Shown piece after piece: positions 32,336-43,410 of a stretch of 64,000 nucleotides of DNA. How positions within the stretch are numbered: the stretch's first letter is position 1; each line of letters begins with the position of its first letter. The position numbers and the translations under genes were made by a program. This stretch comes from Caenorhabditis remanei (lineage: Eukaryota; Nematoda; Chromadorea; Rhabditida; Rhabditidae): NCBI RefSeq assembly GCF_010183535.1, contig NC_071332.1, positions 16,802,001 through 16,866,000 of the forward strand. The letters run 5' to 3'. Below the pieces are notes generated by a model that saw only the letters and a program-made list of their open reading frames with translations, ran no database searches and had not been told where the DNA came from.

Positions 32336-33654
32336 TTAGTTCACAATGTTTGGGTAATTCAAATTCGTCGATGCTCTCTGATTTGTACTTGGTTCTGTTT
32401 TCAGCATACCCAATAACTTTTGACATTTATCCAAAAACTGAATGGTGAGTTCTGAAAGATGTACGTTGAGCATACGATATTCATAAGCCAATTTACTTTT
32501 TGCAGCTTTTTTATAGTCTGAGACGATATACATAACAATGATAGCATCCATAGCTGGATACAGTGCGACGGCGCAGAGCGTGATTCCAGTTCGTAGATCA
32601 CACTCTATATCCAGAAGTGGAAGGTAAATTGTAAAAAAAACTGGAGAAAACAGAGTTATAGTGGGGGTCACAATCTGGAGAATGAGAGTCTTGAAAAACT
32701 GCTTGTAAAGGTTTCTCAATGAAATTGAGAGCATTTGAAGCTTTTCCTCCATGCCAATATACATAAAAATAGCACAATAGATGATTACAGTATACTGGAT
32801 AGCCATGATACATGTCATGTTAGTTGTCGACGAGATATTAAACCATCGGATAGAACCGGTAGCGTCGTAGGCAACAACAGCTACACCCGAAACCTCAGAA
32901 ATGTCGAGATTGAATTTTTGAAGCATATCAGAGCTGAAGTAATAAGTCTTTTACAGACCCGGATTTACTGGGTTCTAATGCGATCAATTGTCTTTCCTTT
33001 GACCTTGTGGCAATGCAAGTAGTTAGTTGCATTTCACTAGACTTACTGAAAATAACCTTTTGAGTAATCGACTATTTCATCAAAACACAAAAATCCCAGA
33101 GCCCAAAAAACACCCAAGAACACCGAATATCCAACAGAGATCATAAACTTCCATCCTTCGAAAAAGCGGAGTTTCGTTTTACTGAAGACCAAAACTTCAT
33201 GACAATTCATTTCCGAGAGAACTTACTCAAAAATCGCCCAGTATCGGTACAAAAATTGGACCGATAGCATGGAGATGGTGGATGCGTAGACTCCCGTGTA
33301 AAAGCACAAACATAAGGTTACAGCGTCCTGACTCATACCAAATGGGCGACTGGTACTGTAGAAGACATAACCAGCATTGTGAGAATACCAATTCTTAAAT
33401 TTGAACTAGAGTAATGTTTGCAATTTTTCCAATACCGGATAAAGAAGTAGCTCTATTGTTGCAAAGAATATTCCAACTGTTGATAAAAGAATTAGTAGAT
33501 ATTTATAACTTCCAAAATTTCTGGGTATTCCGAAAACAGTCAGAAATATTAAAATGTAACAGAAGAAAATAGTAGAGAAGAACCCAAACTGGGCAATAAG
33601 CTGGGCGATTTTTACGTAGATCGTGAAAGATTTCGATTCAAAAGTGCCGGGCAT
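32336..33654 (-). CDS. str-like chemoreceptor (copy C)
   Basis: Same four-exon layout as copies A and B: ATG at 33654 (MPGTFESKSFTIYVK), exon 2 SHNAGYVFYSTSRPFG and YRYWAIFE, exon 3 WKFMISVGYSVFLGVFWALG, exon 4 LDISEVSGVAVVAYD through YPAMDAIIVMYIVSDYKKAA to TAA at 32336. The first intron ends TTTAAG; the last has a normal GTAAGT donor. Helices and length normal. Chemosensory GPCR by family. Confidence 0.83.
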
Positions 33655-33905
33655 TATCCATTTGATGATAACGTTCTCTAGGCTAACTAGACCGTGGTAT
33701 CAATGTTTTTGTTTAAAAATGCATAGCAGACAGGAAATTGTATTATACACTATTGTTTTCAAACTATTTCTGATTGAATCTTGTAGACTACGTCTGTATG
33801 TGGTGAAGCTACTTATCTTAATTCATAACAACCGCAGCCTCAGATGACAGGAAATTGGATCGGGTAATATTGTTCTCAGAATGCTCCAAATGTAAAACCA
33901 CACAA
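33655..33905 (-). promoter_or_regulatory. Conserved upstream block of str-like copy C
   Basis: Shares GGCTAACTAGACCGTGGTAT, CAGACAGGAAATTGTATTA, GACTACGTCTGTATG and GAAGCTACTT with the upstream regions of copies A and B. Non-coding and better conserved than other spacer DNA here. Confidence 0.5.
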
Positions 33906-34005
33906 AAATAGTATGTATTCGTATTAAGATAACTATGTTACAAAGAGCGGTTGAATAAAATATCAAAACACTCAAATTCATGAACATGAAAAGAAAGACA
34001 TGTAA

Positions 34006-35354
34006 TTAATACGTCTTCTTTGAACTTCCCGACGTCTTGCTGGTATCCACAGTAGTTGGATGAGCGGAGGACTCCACTAGGGCGGCCTAAAACAAGCACA
34101 GCTTATTACGAAACCAAGCACCTGGAATAATCACCTTCACTTTCACTTCCTTTTCCTTAACTCCTATATGAAGTACTCGTTTCACAGTGTCCCTATACTG
34201 TGAAGACATGAGAAAGCATATGAGGCAATGGGTGGCAGAATTCACCATGGAAAATGTTAATGCAAGAACTTCAGTGTCTTCGAGATAACTTCTGGAATTT
34301 CTATTTGAAGATTAGAGGTTCTGATTAACTCACTGTTCAGCGTAGTCATTGAAAACAAGAAGGCTCGCAATAAAAATACCCCCATAGGCACATTCAGAAC
34401 AAAAAAGTGAAAAAGCCATCACAATAACCATCATGGAAGTGTTGGAGGGTCTGTAATCCAGAGAACTTCTTGAAGTATCCGTAAATCTTTATGACTCACT
34501 TATCGTTTTTCAAGTTTTTTCTCCGCTTGTTAGCAGCAATCAGTGCAACCACAAGAGCTGCAGTCACAAAAATGTATAAGAAACCGATAACCACCGAAAT
34601 CACTCCGTTCGCAAACCGATACTTAACCTCCCATTTTTCTCCAGTGCGGAATCTATACGTTGCGTATACTGGTCTCACGCCTCCTTTGCATCTAGAAAAT
34701 CGGGGAGTTACGACAAATATTTTGTAATGAAACTCACTCTCCTTCATTATCAATATTAGAGAGAAAAAAGTAAACATAACCCCACGCACTGCTTATAAGG
34801 CCGAAGAACAAGACAATGAGATAGGCTGATTTTGCTTTCATCAAAAAGTTAACCGCGTTGCTCATAGGAAAAATTACTGAGAATGAACGGAAAGCAGCGA
34901 TGAACAGAGCAAGAAACGCGGAGCAGCGTCTAGTAGTCACTTGCAAAGTTTTCGATAAAATGCTTGTCACAACATGAAAGTATGGAAGTCCAGTGGGGCA
35001 GTTTTCATAAGTATAGAAAATATTCCAGGTCATCGAAAGTGCAGCAATTCTTCCAATTGAATGAATCAAATCGCATATACATACGCCAAACATGATGATA
35101 TAAACTAAGTTGGTTCTTAGCTCCTTTTGTAGTAGAATAATAAGATGCGGCAAGTTGATAAAAAGGTTCACATAAGCTGCCACATCATAAATTTGTTCAA
35201 ATAACATGATAGTGTCGGCAACATTACTTCTGAAATTATAATCTTTGAACCCTTCGAAGAAAAAATCTTCGTGGTAGTCATTTCTGTGTCCATAAATAAA
35301 ATAGTCCTCGTCGAAAAATTCGGTGGTTGTCTTGAGAGCTTTAGTGGTTCTCAT
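34006..35354 (-). CDS. srw-like receptor (copy F)
   Basis: Starts MRTTKALKTTTEFF at 35354. Helix 1 INLPHLIILLQKELRTNLVYI, helix 2 GVCICDLIHSIGR, helix 3 TRRCSAFLALFIAAFRSFSV, exon 2 ending NKRRKNLKNDK, exon 3 NTSMMVIVMAFSLFCSECAY, exon 4 THCLICFLMSSQYRDTVKRV. A tail exon, AALVESSAHPTTVDT, ends in KKTY and TAA at 34006. All splice sites used are consensus. It is the intact reference for judging lesions in copies A, B, C and E. Chemosensory or neuropeptide-type GPCR by family. Confidence 0.83.
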
Positions 35355-35589
35355 CGGAATAAGTGAAAGTTAGAATGTAAAATGAAAATTTTTGATTAGA
35401 ATGTGTTAGCAAGAGCTATAATTTTCTTTGTGAAGGCGTCAACAAGTTTGGGAGAATGACAAATTTTAAATGAGAAAGTTTTTGAGAATCTGATTTTCTG
35501 ATCGTTGGGTAGAATGTATTAAAGATGAAATTAGCTAATTGGAAGTCGGCAAGGGGTGTCCGATGTACATATTTGATTTTTTTCGGGAC

Positions 35590-35790
35590 CTTAAACATTT
35601 GAAAACCTTGGCATTTCGAGACCGCACATTTCAAATCTATGACATTTCGACAGAAAACATTTAAAAAATGATGGAAAATGATTTATTTATTGAACAGAAA
35701 GTTTCTCGATTTTCAATGATTTCTTCACGTTCAGTGTCGAAATGTTATGATTTCAACACGTCTAGTTTCAAAATGTCTGGTTGGTTTCGA
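35590..35790. repeat. Degenerate TTTCGAAAC-type repeat
   Basis: Recurring CATTTCGA, TTTCAAAATG and TTTCGAAACG words, like the segment at 23905-24085. No coding. Confidence 0.4.
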
Positions 35791-35837
35791 AACGCCATAA
35801 AGCTCCTGCGGAGTCTGCAGACCTGAAAACTTGAAAA

Positions 35838-35845
35838 ATAGAACT
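35838..35845. repeat. 8-bp target duplication, left
   Basis: ATAGAACT, repeated at 36541-36548 on the far side of the fold-back element. Confidence 0.85.
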
Positions 35846-36540
35846 CAGGGTGCTCCACCGATACTTCAAAACCGATTAAAATCGGTTATTGGTAAGAAAA
35901 TCGGTTAAAATATTCGTCGGTTTTTAGAAAAATAAATCGATTTTTCTCCGGGAAAAAATCGGAAAAAATCGATTTTCTTCGATTGTGTTTTGAAAAAAAA
36001 CCGTTCGGTTTCGGTTTTCATCGGTTTAGAAACCGGTTAAAAAACCGATTATTCTTCGATTTTTACCGATTTCTACCGATTTTCATCGGTTTTCTTCTGA
36101 AAGTTCAAGTTCTACAGTAGTTTGCCACGTTTCTATCATATTTTGCACTGTTCTCAATTTAGATTTTACGTTAAAATTGATAATTTCTCATTTTTGTTCA
36201 AATTTTCTATAAAAATAGAAAAAACGTGTGACGTTATTGAAACGTGACAAACTACTGTAGAATTTGAACTTTCAGAAAAAACCGATGGAAATCGGAAAAA
36301 ATCGGTAAAAATCGAAGAATAATCGGTTTTTTAACCGGTTTCTAAACCGATGAAAACCGAAACCGAACGGTTTTTTTTCAAAACACAATCGAAGAAAATC
36401 GATTTCTTCCGATTTTTGTTCGATTTCAAATCGGTTTTTGTTTTTGAAAAACCGGTTGAAATTAACCGATTGAAGAAACGATTTTCACCGGTTGAAAAAA
36501 ACCGGTTTTTATTCGATTTTACCGCCGGTGGAGCACCCTG
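35846..36540. mobile_element. hAT-like fold-back MITE (695 bp)
   Basis: The two arms (about 35846-36150 and 36230-36540) are inverse copies. The ends are CAGGGTGCTCCACC and GGTGGAGCACCCTG, flanked by the 8-bp duplication ATAGAACT. CAGGG termini plus 8-bp duplications are the hAT signature. The arms are built from AATCGGTTTT-type words, so each arm is itself internally repetitive. No transposase. Confidence 0.88.
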
Positions 36541-36548
36541 ATAGAACT
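36541..36548. repeat. 8-bp target duplication, right
   Basis: ATAGAACT, matching 35838-35845. Confidence 0.85.
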
Positions 36549-36718
36549 CGTTTATGTTTTCATCTTCGTTCCCAATTTTCTTACTTCTAGTCTAAACGTT
36601 ATCAAGTCTGTCTGACTAAACACTGATAAAACGAAAACAACACCAATCCTTGCTCCTTTTTCTGTGTTTTGAGTGTTTTTATCAGTTCAAAACAAGTGAC
36701 AACATGTCTGTAAAATGG

Positions 36719-36727
36719 ATATAAAAG
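36719..36727 (+). promoter_or_regulatory. TATA box of the scl-like gene
   Basis: ATATAAAAG about 40 bp before the ATG at 36765; a strong TATA close to a start is common for secreted, inducible nematode genes. Confidence 0.5.
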
Positions 36728-36764
36728 GGGTACCTGGTGGCTCACAGACTTCATCGCATTCAAT

Positions 36765-37529
36765 ATGCAATACACTTTGATCTTTTGCATTTTCCTTCTT
36801 GCTGTTGGTAAGTGTTGAATTCTATCTGACAAGTCTTACCTTCTGGTGTCAGGCTCCTACGCCCAAATAACACAAGCTGGAAAAGATGCCATCGTCAGTG
36901 CACACAACACTCTTCGCTCGAAAATTGCGAAAGGGACGTACAACGCTCGTGGAGACATCCGACGTGCTGCAATCAACATGAAGAGTGTGGGATGGAATGA
37001 TGACTATGCTATTGATGCTTACCGATCCATTGCTCAGTGTCCTGCAAACATTGCAAGACCAACAAACGGACGTGGAGCTAATATTAAAGTGGTCGATGTG
37101 TCCGGAACTCAAGTTGCCGATGACTACGTGAGTCTTGGGTTCTGAGCAGAAGTTATAATTGCAATCATGATTTCAGGCTAAACAAGCCATAGCAGAATGG
37201 GAAAATCAATTCCAAGAAAAAGGATGGCCGGAGAATAATACCGTAACCGCCAATCTAGCTACCATAGGACTTGCCGAAGCTACTCAAATGGCCTACTGGC
37301 ACGCTGGATCAATTGGTTGTGCCTCTCAAAAATGTGGATCAAAAGTTGCTACTGTTTGTCATTACAGTGCAAAGTGAGTGATGGACCGATACCCAAACGA
37401 CTGAAATTTTGTTGCAGGCCGACTGAGGGACAACAAATCTACACCATGGGACCAACTTGCTCAAGATGCCCAGATTTCTACGTATGTAATCAAGCCACCG
37501 GACTTTGCAATTATCAAAACACTGGATAA
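36765..37529 (+). CDS. CAP/SCP-like secreted protein (scl-like)
   Basis: Four exons. Signal peptide MQYTLIFCIFLLAVG, then the CAP domain start IVSAHNTLRSKIAKGTY, a motif typical of nematode scl proteins. Later: QAIAEWENQFQEKGW, ATQMAYWHAGSIGCASQKCG and VCHYSA, and a Cys-rich end (TCSRCPDFYVCNQATGLC). The region that normally carries the GEN(L/I) motif and its His is replaced by sequence ending VSGTQVADDY, so the usual CAP cavity is altered. Extracellular; family members are secreted from gut or epidermis, often in immune responses. Introns near 36809, 37124 and 37374. Confidence 0.82.
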
Positions 37530-38142
37530 TTGATGACGGAAACTATTTTTTTAATTGTTTATAAAGATAGAATATTCAGGTGTTTATTTGAAAAAAAAAC
37601 ATGAAATACAGTCGAAGGAGGCGAAGAAATGTACACTTGGAGAAATATTTGTAAACTCTTGTTCACAGTAATTGGCGTACTAAGTACAAAGAAATATCCG
37701 CACCATTGAACAATTTTTTGAGCTCCTACGCTTTCTTTACCCGGAAGAAACTGTTATCAGTCAATGACGCCACTGATAATTTGGCAAAAAGTTCAAAAAA
37801 TCGTGGTCGTGCGTATGCAGGTACTGGAAAAAGAAATGAGAAATACAGCTTTCCAGAAGTATAAACCTAGAGCTTCAATGAATTTTTAAACGATTGGTTT
37901 TGGAGCATGGCTGCTCTATCGGTGCCAAACTCAGGACCGAACGTGCAAGGAAGGAAACCGCAACTGGTTCTTAATCACAATTTCGATCAGAATTCTTGAA
38001 TGATATCATTATGCTTTTGATACCGACGCCCAGATTAAACAAACCAAAGGATCGTGATAAAATGCACTTCTTGGACAAAGTATGATAAGAAACTTGCTAT
38101 AAAGTGTGCACTGTGAAACTGTAAAACTCATTCTCCAAAAAA
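37530..38142. other. Intergenic spacer
   Basis: AT-rich, no frame above 40 codons with a recognisable pattern, no fold-back. Presumed 3' flank of the scl-like gene and promoter of the CUB-like gene. Confidence 0.45.
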
Positions 38143-39420
38143 ATGAGACAACTACTTTGGATGATAGTTTTTTCAGCTGCAATTAGAGCGTCGTCTGCTC
38201 TCGGTTAGTTCTCGCCTATTTTCCGTCTTGTATAATATTTAAATCATTTTAGATTGCGTTCAAATCCCACCCGATCAAATACGTCCACTTCACGGTGTAA
38301 AAATTCCTGCTGGAGCCAATGAGACGGTCGAAATCCCTCCGAACTGGAGCTGCACTTATTCGATTACAACACCACCAATGATGATGGCTCGTGTCTACTT
38401 GGAGAATGGACTGAAAGGAAACAACGATCGGATTACGGTCGTCGATCAACAAGCAACCAAAACTCTTGTGACAGGGCAAGATTTAAGAAGCAGATGACTC
38501 ATTTTTCATAGTTCATGTTTCAGCCGCTCTTCTTGGTGGATCCCCTTCTACGTTTTTCCAAATACAACCACAACATTCAATGTTGTAACAAAAAGTGTAA
38601 ACATGCATTCCAAATTCAGACTGGACATATTTTACCAACAACGTAAGTGGCCAAGATTCTACAAAATTTTGTCATTGTCCTTTTTTTAGTGCCTGATCCA
38701 GAAGTCACCTATTTGGGTAACTCTAGTTTGAAATATTTCATGTTGAACGATTTGAAAGGCACTCAATACAATGCTCCCCAGATGATGATCGGGACTGAGC
38801 CGGTTGGTTATTTTATTTTATTTTTTGACCAATCTAACGTTTTCAGATTTCTCTAGCTATTGCTCGTTCTGGATGGGAATATGACGTGTTTGATAACTAT
38901 TTTGTGGTTGATGGAGACTTTCAAAACCCGAAATATGTGTACAGAATGTCTCGATTCAAATATACCGACTACATTAGCGTAACAAACAAGCTGACGGTTG
39001 TTGGATTGGACAATCGTGTTTCTGAGAGTTCAGTTGTTTTTTCTCCACTCTCACAAACTCAACAATTTGATTCTTTGACTGCAATTGGAACATATTTTGA
39101 GGCGAATCAATTGGATATCGACGGAAAAAACGGGAACAAAAAGAGTAGCGCGGTGACTGTGATTGGAATGCAAAATTATACAAGAATCCTTTCATTTGAT
39201 AGAGTCAGTTAACTTTGTTTAAGCTCAACACATTTTGGAATTTCAGAGCTATGAACCAGACTGTATCTTGAAAGCGGTCGAAGCTCCTCCAAGAAGTTCA
39301 TCAGAGGTGTTTTATGACTTCACAACTATCACCAGTCTACCAGGAAACATCACTCACAAATCGTTCTCTATTATTGCCGAGAATTGCTCAGCTTCATTTA
39401 GAATGGTTTCTCTCGATTGA
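38143..39420 (+). CDS. Secreted CUB-like domain protein
   Basis: Exons: 38143-38203, 38253-38475, 38524-38642, 38690-38802, 38847-39203, 39247-39420. Signal peptide MRQLLWMIVFSAAIRASSA. A CUB-like domain follows, with the typical VKIPAGANETVEIPPNWSC and YSI start, RVYLENGL, and DRITVVDQ. The second half (SSLKYFMLND, FDNYFVVDGDF, QQFDSLTAIGTYF) is a beta-rich domain usual in nematode CUB-like proteins. Many family members are gut-secreted and pathogen-induced (family knowledge). Intron 2 has a GC donor (AGG/GCAAGA at 38476), needed to keep the frame from VTG to RSSWW. Confidence 0.82.
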
Positions 39421-40384
39421 TAACGATTTCTAGTGCAATAAAATTGTCAGACATGGATTTTTCGATTTTTTCGGGTAGAACATACGTTGCGCGTCAAAAG
39501 TACGCCCTTTTGCAATTTTTTTTTCGATTTTCGAAAAAAGTATTAATTGAAAAATTGTTTTTAAAAACTATAACTGTGTCTTAACGTTGCCTCAAAATTT
39601 GAACTCGATACGATAATTTTGAAAAATGTACTGCCAAGAACCATCTACTTAAAAATTGAATTGATTCATTTATTGCAGTTTCTGGAGTTTGAAGTATTCA
39701 AACGGCTTCTAATACGAGTGGAAACTCATTGTCAGTTACGTTGCCTTCAGCCAGAACCATTGAAGCTCCGTGAGCCTCATCGCAAAAAAAAATAATTTAT
39801 TTAATCTTATTTTTTTTCAAAATAGCTGATGCTTTGTTTTTCTATTTATTGAGTTTCCGAATGAGAACACATCAGATTTTTATTAAATCACATTCTAGTC
39901 AAAATTAAATAACCGGTATTCATAATATATTAATACTATTTACTTTCTGCAGAATGCCGGAAATTGTTTTTATCAAACGTCAACTAACTTTTAGAAAACA
40001 CTTAGATATAATTTAAGACAATGCTTGAAATCTACTGCATTTATCAATTTGTTTTCTTCTACTGGCCAACAAACCACTTTCCTACTAATTTCTATCCAGA
40101 ATTCTGGTGAGTGTAATTTACGAGAATTCTTCTCTAACCTGTCAATTTGGAAAAACAAACAGTTGGAAGTTGATTAACTTTTTTTTCTCAAAATTTTCTA
40201 TGACGCGTGTTTTTTATTCTCGGAATTCTTCATTTGAAATTAGAAACTTGTTTTGGAATCTTGAAAAAAATTCAAACTTTCAACGTTATAAAAATGGAGT
40301 ACTGTTTGAAATATGGATTCAGGCAATTCAAAAAACCTACTGTATTAGTATTGTGTAGATTTCAAGAAAAATTGAGGTGAGTTA
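39421..40384. other. Intergenic spacer
   Basis: No supported gene. 39480-39520 contains TTGCGCGTCAAAAGTACGC, a repeat-like GC word in AT-rich DNA. 40021-40330 resembles DNA upstream of the next srw copy (41640-41730), so it is the duplicated 5' flank. Confidence 0.4.
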
Positions 40385-41564
40385 ATGTCAACCCATTTTT
40401 TTTTGAAATACATTCATTTCAGATCATTCACATTTCAAGTTTTGAACTATCAATGCTATTTGTCTGTCGTCTGTGGAGTGGTGAACATGCTCCATTTTTT
40501 CATTCTCACTAGGAAAACCATGAGAGCATCTTCTGTGAATATTATTATGGCGGCCGTCGCTTTTCATGATATTTGTTCTTTTTTCCGAGATTTCGAACAA
40601 TTTTATATCAGACTCCATAATCTTTTTGGATCGTGTATATTCTCAGATACTTACGGCTTTGTTCTCATTGAAGGACTCCTTGTCACGCTGACCGATTTTT
40701 CGAGAAGATGCTCAACATGGCTCTGTTTTTTTATTGCATTGATTCGTGCTCTTGTCTTACGAAATCCAGCGAGCCCGTTCTTTCAAAACCTAACAAATCC
40801 AAAATCTGCATATTTATTAATTCTGGGAGTTTTTCTTGCAAGTCTACCACTTTTAATTCTGAAACTATTCGAAGTTGAAATTGAATATTTTGAGACACCC
40901 TCTTACTGTAATACAAACATTACAACAGAGTACTATTTTAGTCACATATCGGATTTTTTCGCTGCGAATAATCGTTTTATTCTCAACTCGTTCTACGCAG
41001 TTGATGCCAGTGTTTCAAACGTAAGGTTATATATATTAGCAAGGGCTATAGACTCGTTACAGTTAATACCTTGCCTTTTGTTTCCAATTGTCACATTCCT
41101 GTTAACCAATGAACTTCGAAAGGCGGATCGTAACAGAAGAAAAATGTTCTCGTGTAGCAAATCGGCTGATTCAAGAAAAACGACGCAATTGGTATTTTAC
41201 TTCACACTTACATATTCCGTCGTTCAATTACCATATGGATTGACGACATCAGTGGTATACTTGTTTACAGAGACACCAGCCGTAGGGACGTAAGTTGGAG
41301 ACTAGAATAATCTCAAATTCAATAAATATACAGAGAAATACTCACATCTTTCTGGAATCTGTTCTCAATGTTATTCTCACTAAGTACGCTAACTCATTGC
41401 ATAGTTTGTTTATTAATGTCATCGCATTATCGTGCCACTGCAATGTCGGTATTTTGTTTTGGATACAAATTTAAACAGGAGGTTTAAAAATATTGAGTAA
41501 CCTTTCAACACTGTTTTATGTTCAGGAACGGAATAGAAATGATGTCTCACCGACTGTCACCTAG
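40385..41564 (+). CDS. srw-like receptor (copy G)
   Basis: Helix 1-2 VVNMLHFFILTRKTMRASSV and MAAVAFHDICSFF. Helix 3 SRRCSTWLCFFIALIRALVL with the srw follow-on RNPASPFF. A 42-nt in-frame intron, donor GTAAGGTT at about 41021, joins SVSN to LIPCLLFPIVTFLL. Then KTTQLVFYFTLTYSVVQLPY, an intron near 41289, THCIVCLLMSSHYRATAMSV, and a last exon ERNRNDVSPTVT to TAG at 41564. The N-terminus is unclear. ATG 40385 is used; a possible upstream exon at 40021-40106 would create a stop at its joint. Tandem with copy H, same strand. Confidence 0.74.
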
Positions 41565-41982
41565 AAACTCTCACATACCATATTCCACTTTTTGTGGTTG
41601 TGTTTTTTGATGAATAATTAATTGTTTCACCATTTTTGTTAATGAAAAAAATCTAGAAATTTACTGCATATACTGGAAATTAATTAATTTTTTTCTCAAA
41701 AATTTCTATGACGTGTATTTTTTATTTATATATGGATATAGTTGGAGAGTTCGAGCTGGCGAGTTACCTTGAACTTTAATTTTTGTTACAGACTCAAAAT
41801 GTCAATGCAATGGAGTCACACCTACGTCCATTAAAAAAACGTTTTCGCTCCTGAAAGCTTTCAAAACTTGCACTCCACTCTTTTTTTCAAAAAAGTCATA
41901 CATAGGCAGCCTAGCAATTAGACTTTGAACAAACAAAGTTTCGCTCTTTCATTCTTCATTTTTTCATTTCTCTAGTTTTCCC

Positions 41983-43210
41983 ATGACAGATTTTATCTGC
42001 TGGCCTGAATATTTTTCGGGCTTTAGCAACTCAACAAGATCATTTCTATGTTCATTTCTCGCCGGATTTTCGAACTTCAGTGACAAGTTTTCAAGCTTTC
42101 ATATCTATTTTTGCTGTTTTTGTATCATTTTCAACCTATTTCATTTTTTTATACTCACAAGAAAAATGATGAAGTCGTCTTCTATCAATGTGATTATGGC
42201 AGCAGTGGCTGTTTTTGATGTCATACCACAAATTTATGGAATTCAACAGTTTTTCGAAAAGTATTTTGAAGCTATTGAAATTTGCTTCTCATCTGGTTTT
42301 TGGTATAACATGATCCATCTTCAAACTATTTTATTCTGGCTTCAAACAACTGTAAGAAGATATTCCACGTGGCTCAGTTTTAGCATTGCCTTGACTCGTT
42401 CCCTAGTTGTGCGGAATCCAATGAACCCAAAGTTTGATAAATTATCCCAACCGAAATTTGCTCTATTTATCATCCTGGGTGTTGTCCTAATAACAAGTCC
42501 GCTGACAGTGCTAGGTTTTCTTGAGTATTCAGTTCTGGAGAATGAGGGTATGAGTTGTGATAGAGGAGGTATCCCTTATATGGTTGTATACTCCAATGTT
42601 TTCCTAGAAAATGAGCAGTTCTGGTACATAACCTACAACGCGGTAGATGGTATAGTTTCGAAGGTCAAATAAGAAACCAGATCCCAAAAACTTTAAACTT
42701 GAATTTCAGATAATCCCATGCTTGCTTTACCCAGTCGCCACCATTTTGCTAGTACAGGACATTCGAAAAGCAGCAGCATCCCAAAGAAAGTTATCCTCAA
42801 ATAATCAGTCTTCACGAACGACACACCTCGTTCTATGGCTCACTATCTCATTTTTTGTTGCTGAATTTCCACTTGGATTAGTTTTCATATTTGACTCAAT
42901 TATCTCTTATCAATTCGATGGTGTTTTTGAAACTTCAATGTTATTTCTTTATAATTTTTACACATTCTTTACCGTGCTCCTACCTATAATTTCTTGTTCC
43001 CATGTCGTTATATGTGTGCTTATGTCGTCTCAATATAGGAAGACTGTGAAGGATTGTTTTTGTAGTTGGAGTGGCTCCAAGTCTGTGGTATGTTTTTCGG
43101 ATAGCTAAACAAATTTCGACATACAGTTTTAGATACAAAGATCCAGCTCTATGAAATCGCCGTCAATCATCTCCAATATAAAATCGTCATCCCTAGGACC
43201 GATTGGTTGA
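41983..43210 (+). CDS. srw-like receptor (copy H)
   Basis: Start MTDFICWPEYFSGF at 41983. Helix 1-2 IFNLFHFFILTRKMMKSSSI and MAAVAVFDVI, helix 3 RRYSTWLSFSIALTRSLVV, RNPMNPKFD. Intron donor GTCAAATAAG at about 42666 joins GIVSK to IIPCLLYPVATILLVQDIRK. Helix 6 LVLWLTISFFVAEFPLG, then HVVICVLMSSQYRKTVKDCF. The tail exon is Ser-rich and basic, to TGA at 43210. Intact. Sister of copy G by tandem duplication. Confidence 0.82.
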
Positions 43211-43410
43211 ATTTCAATAATTTTCTTTATTTATGTACAACGACAGTTCAAAAGTACAATTTTTCATTTTTAGTTTGCTTCTCACATTTAAAAATTTGAG
43301 ATTCTTCAACTCTATGATTAAACTTTTGTGCATGATTACATAATAACACCTTTAATTTTGAATATTTGATAAACTTTTCCGCTCAACTTTCATTCATCAT
43401 TGTTATACCG

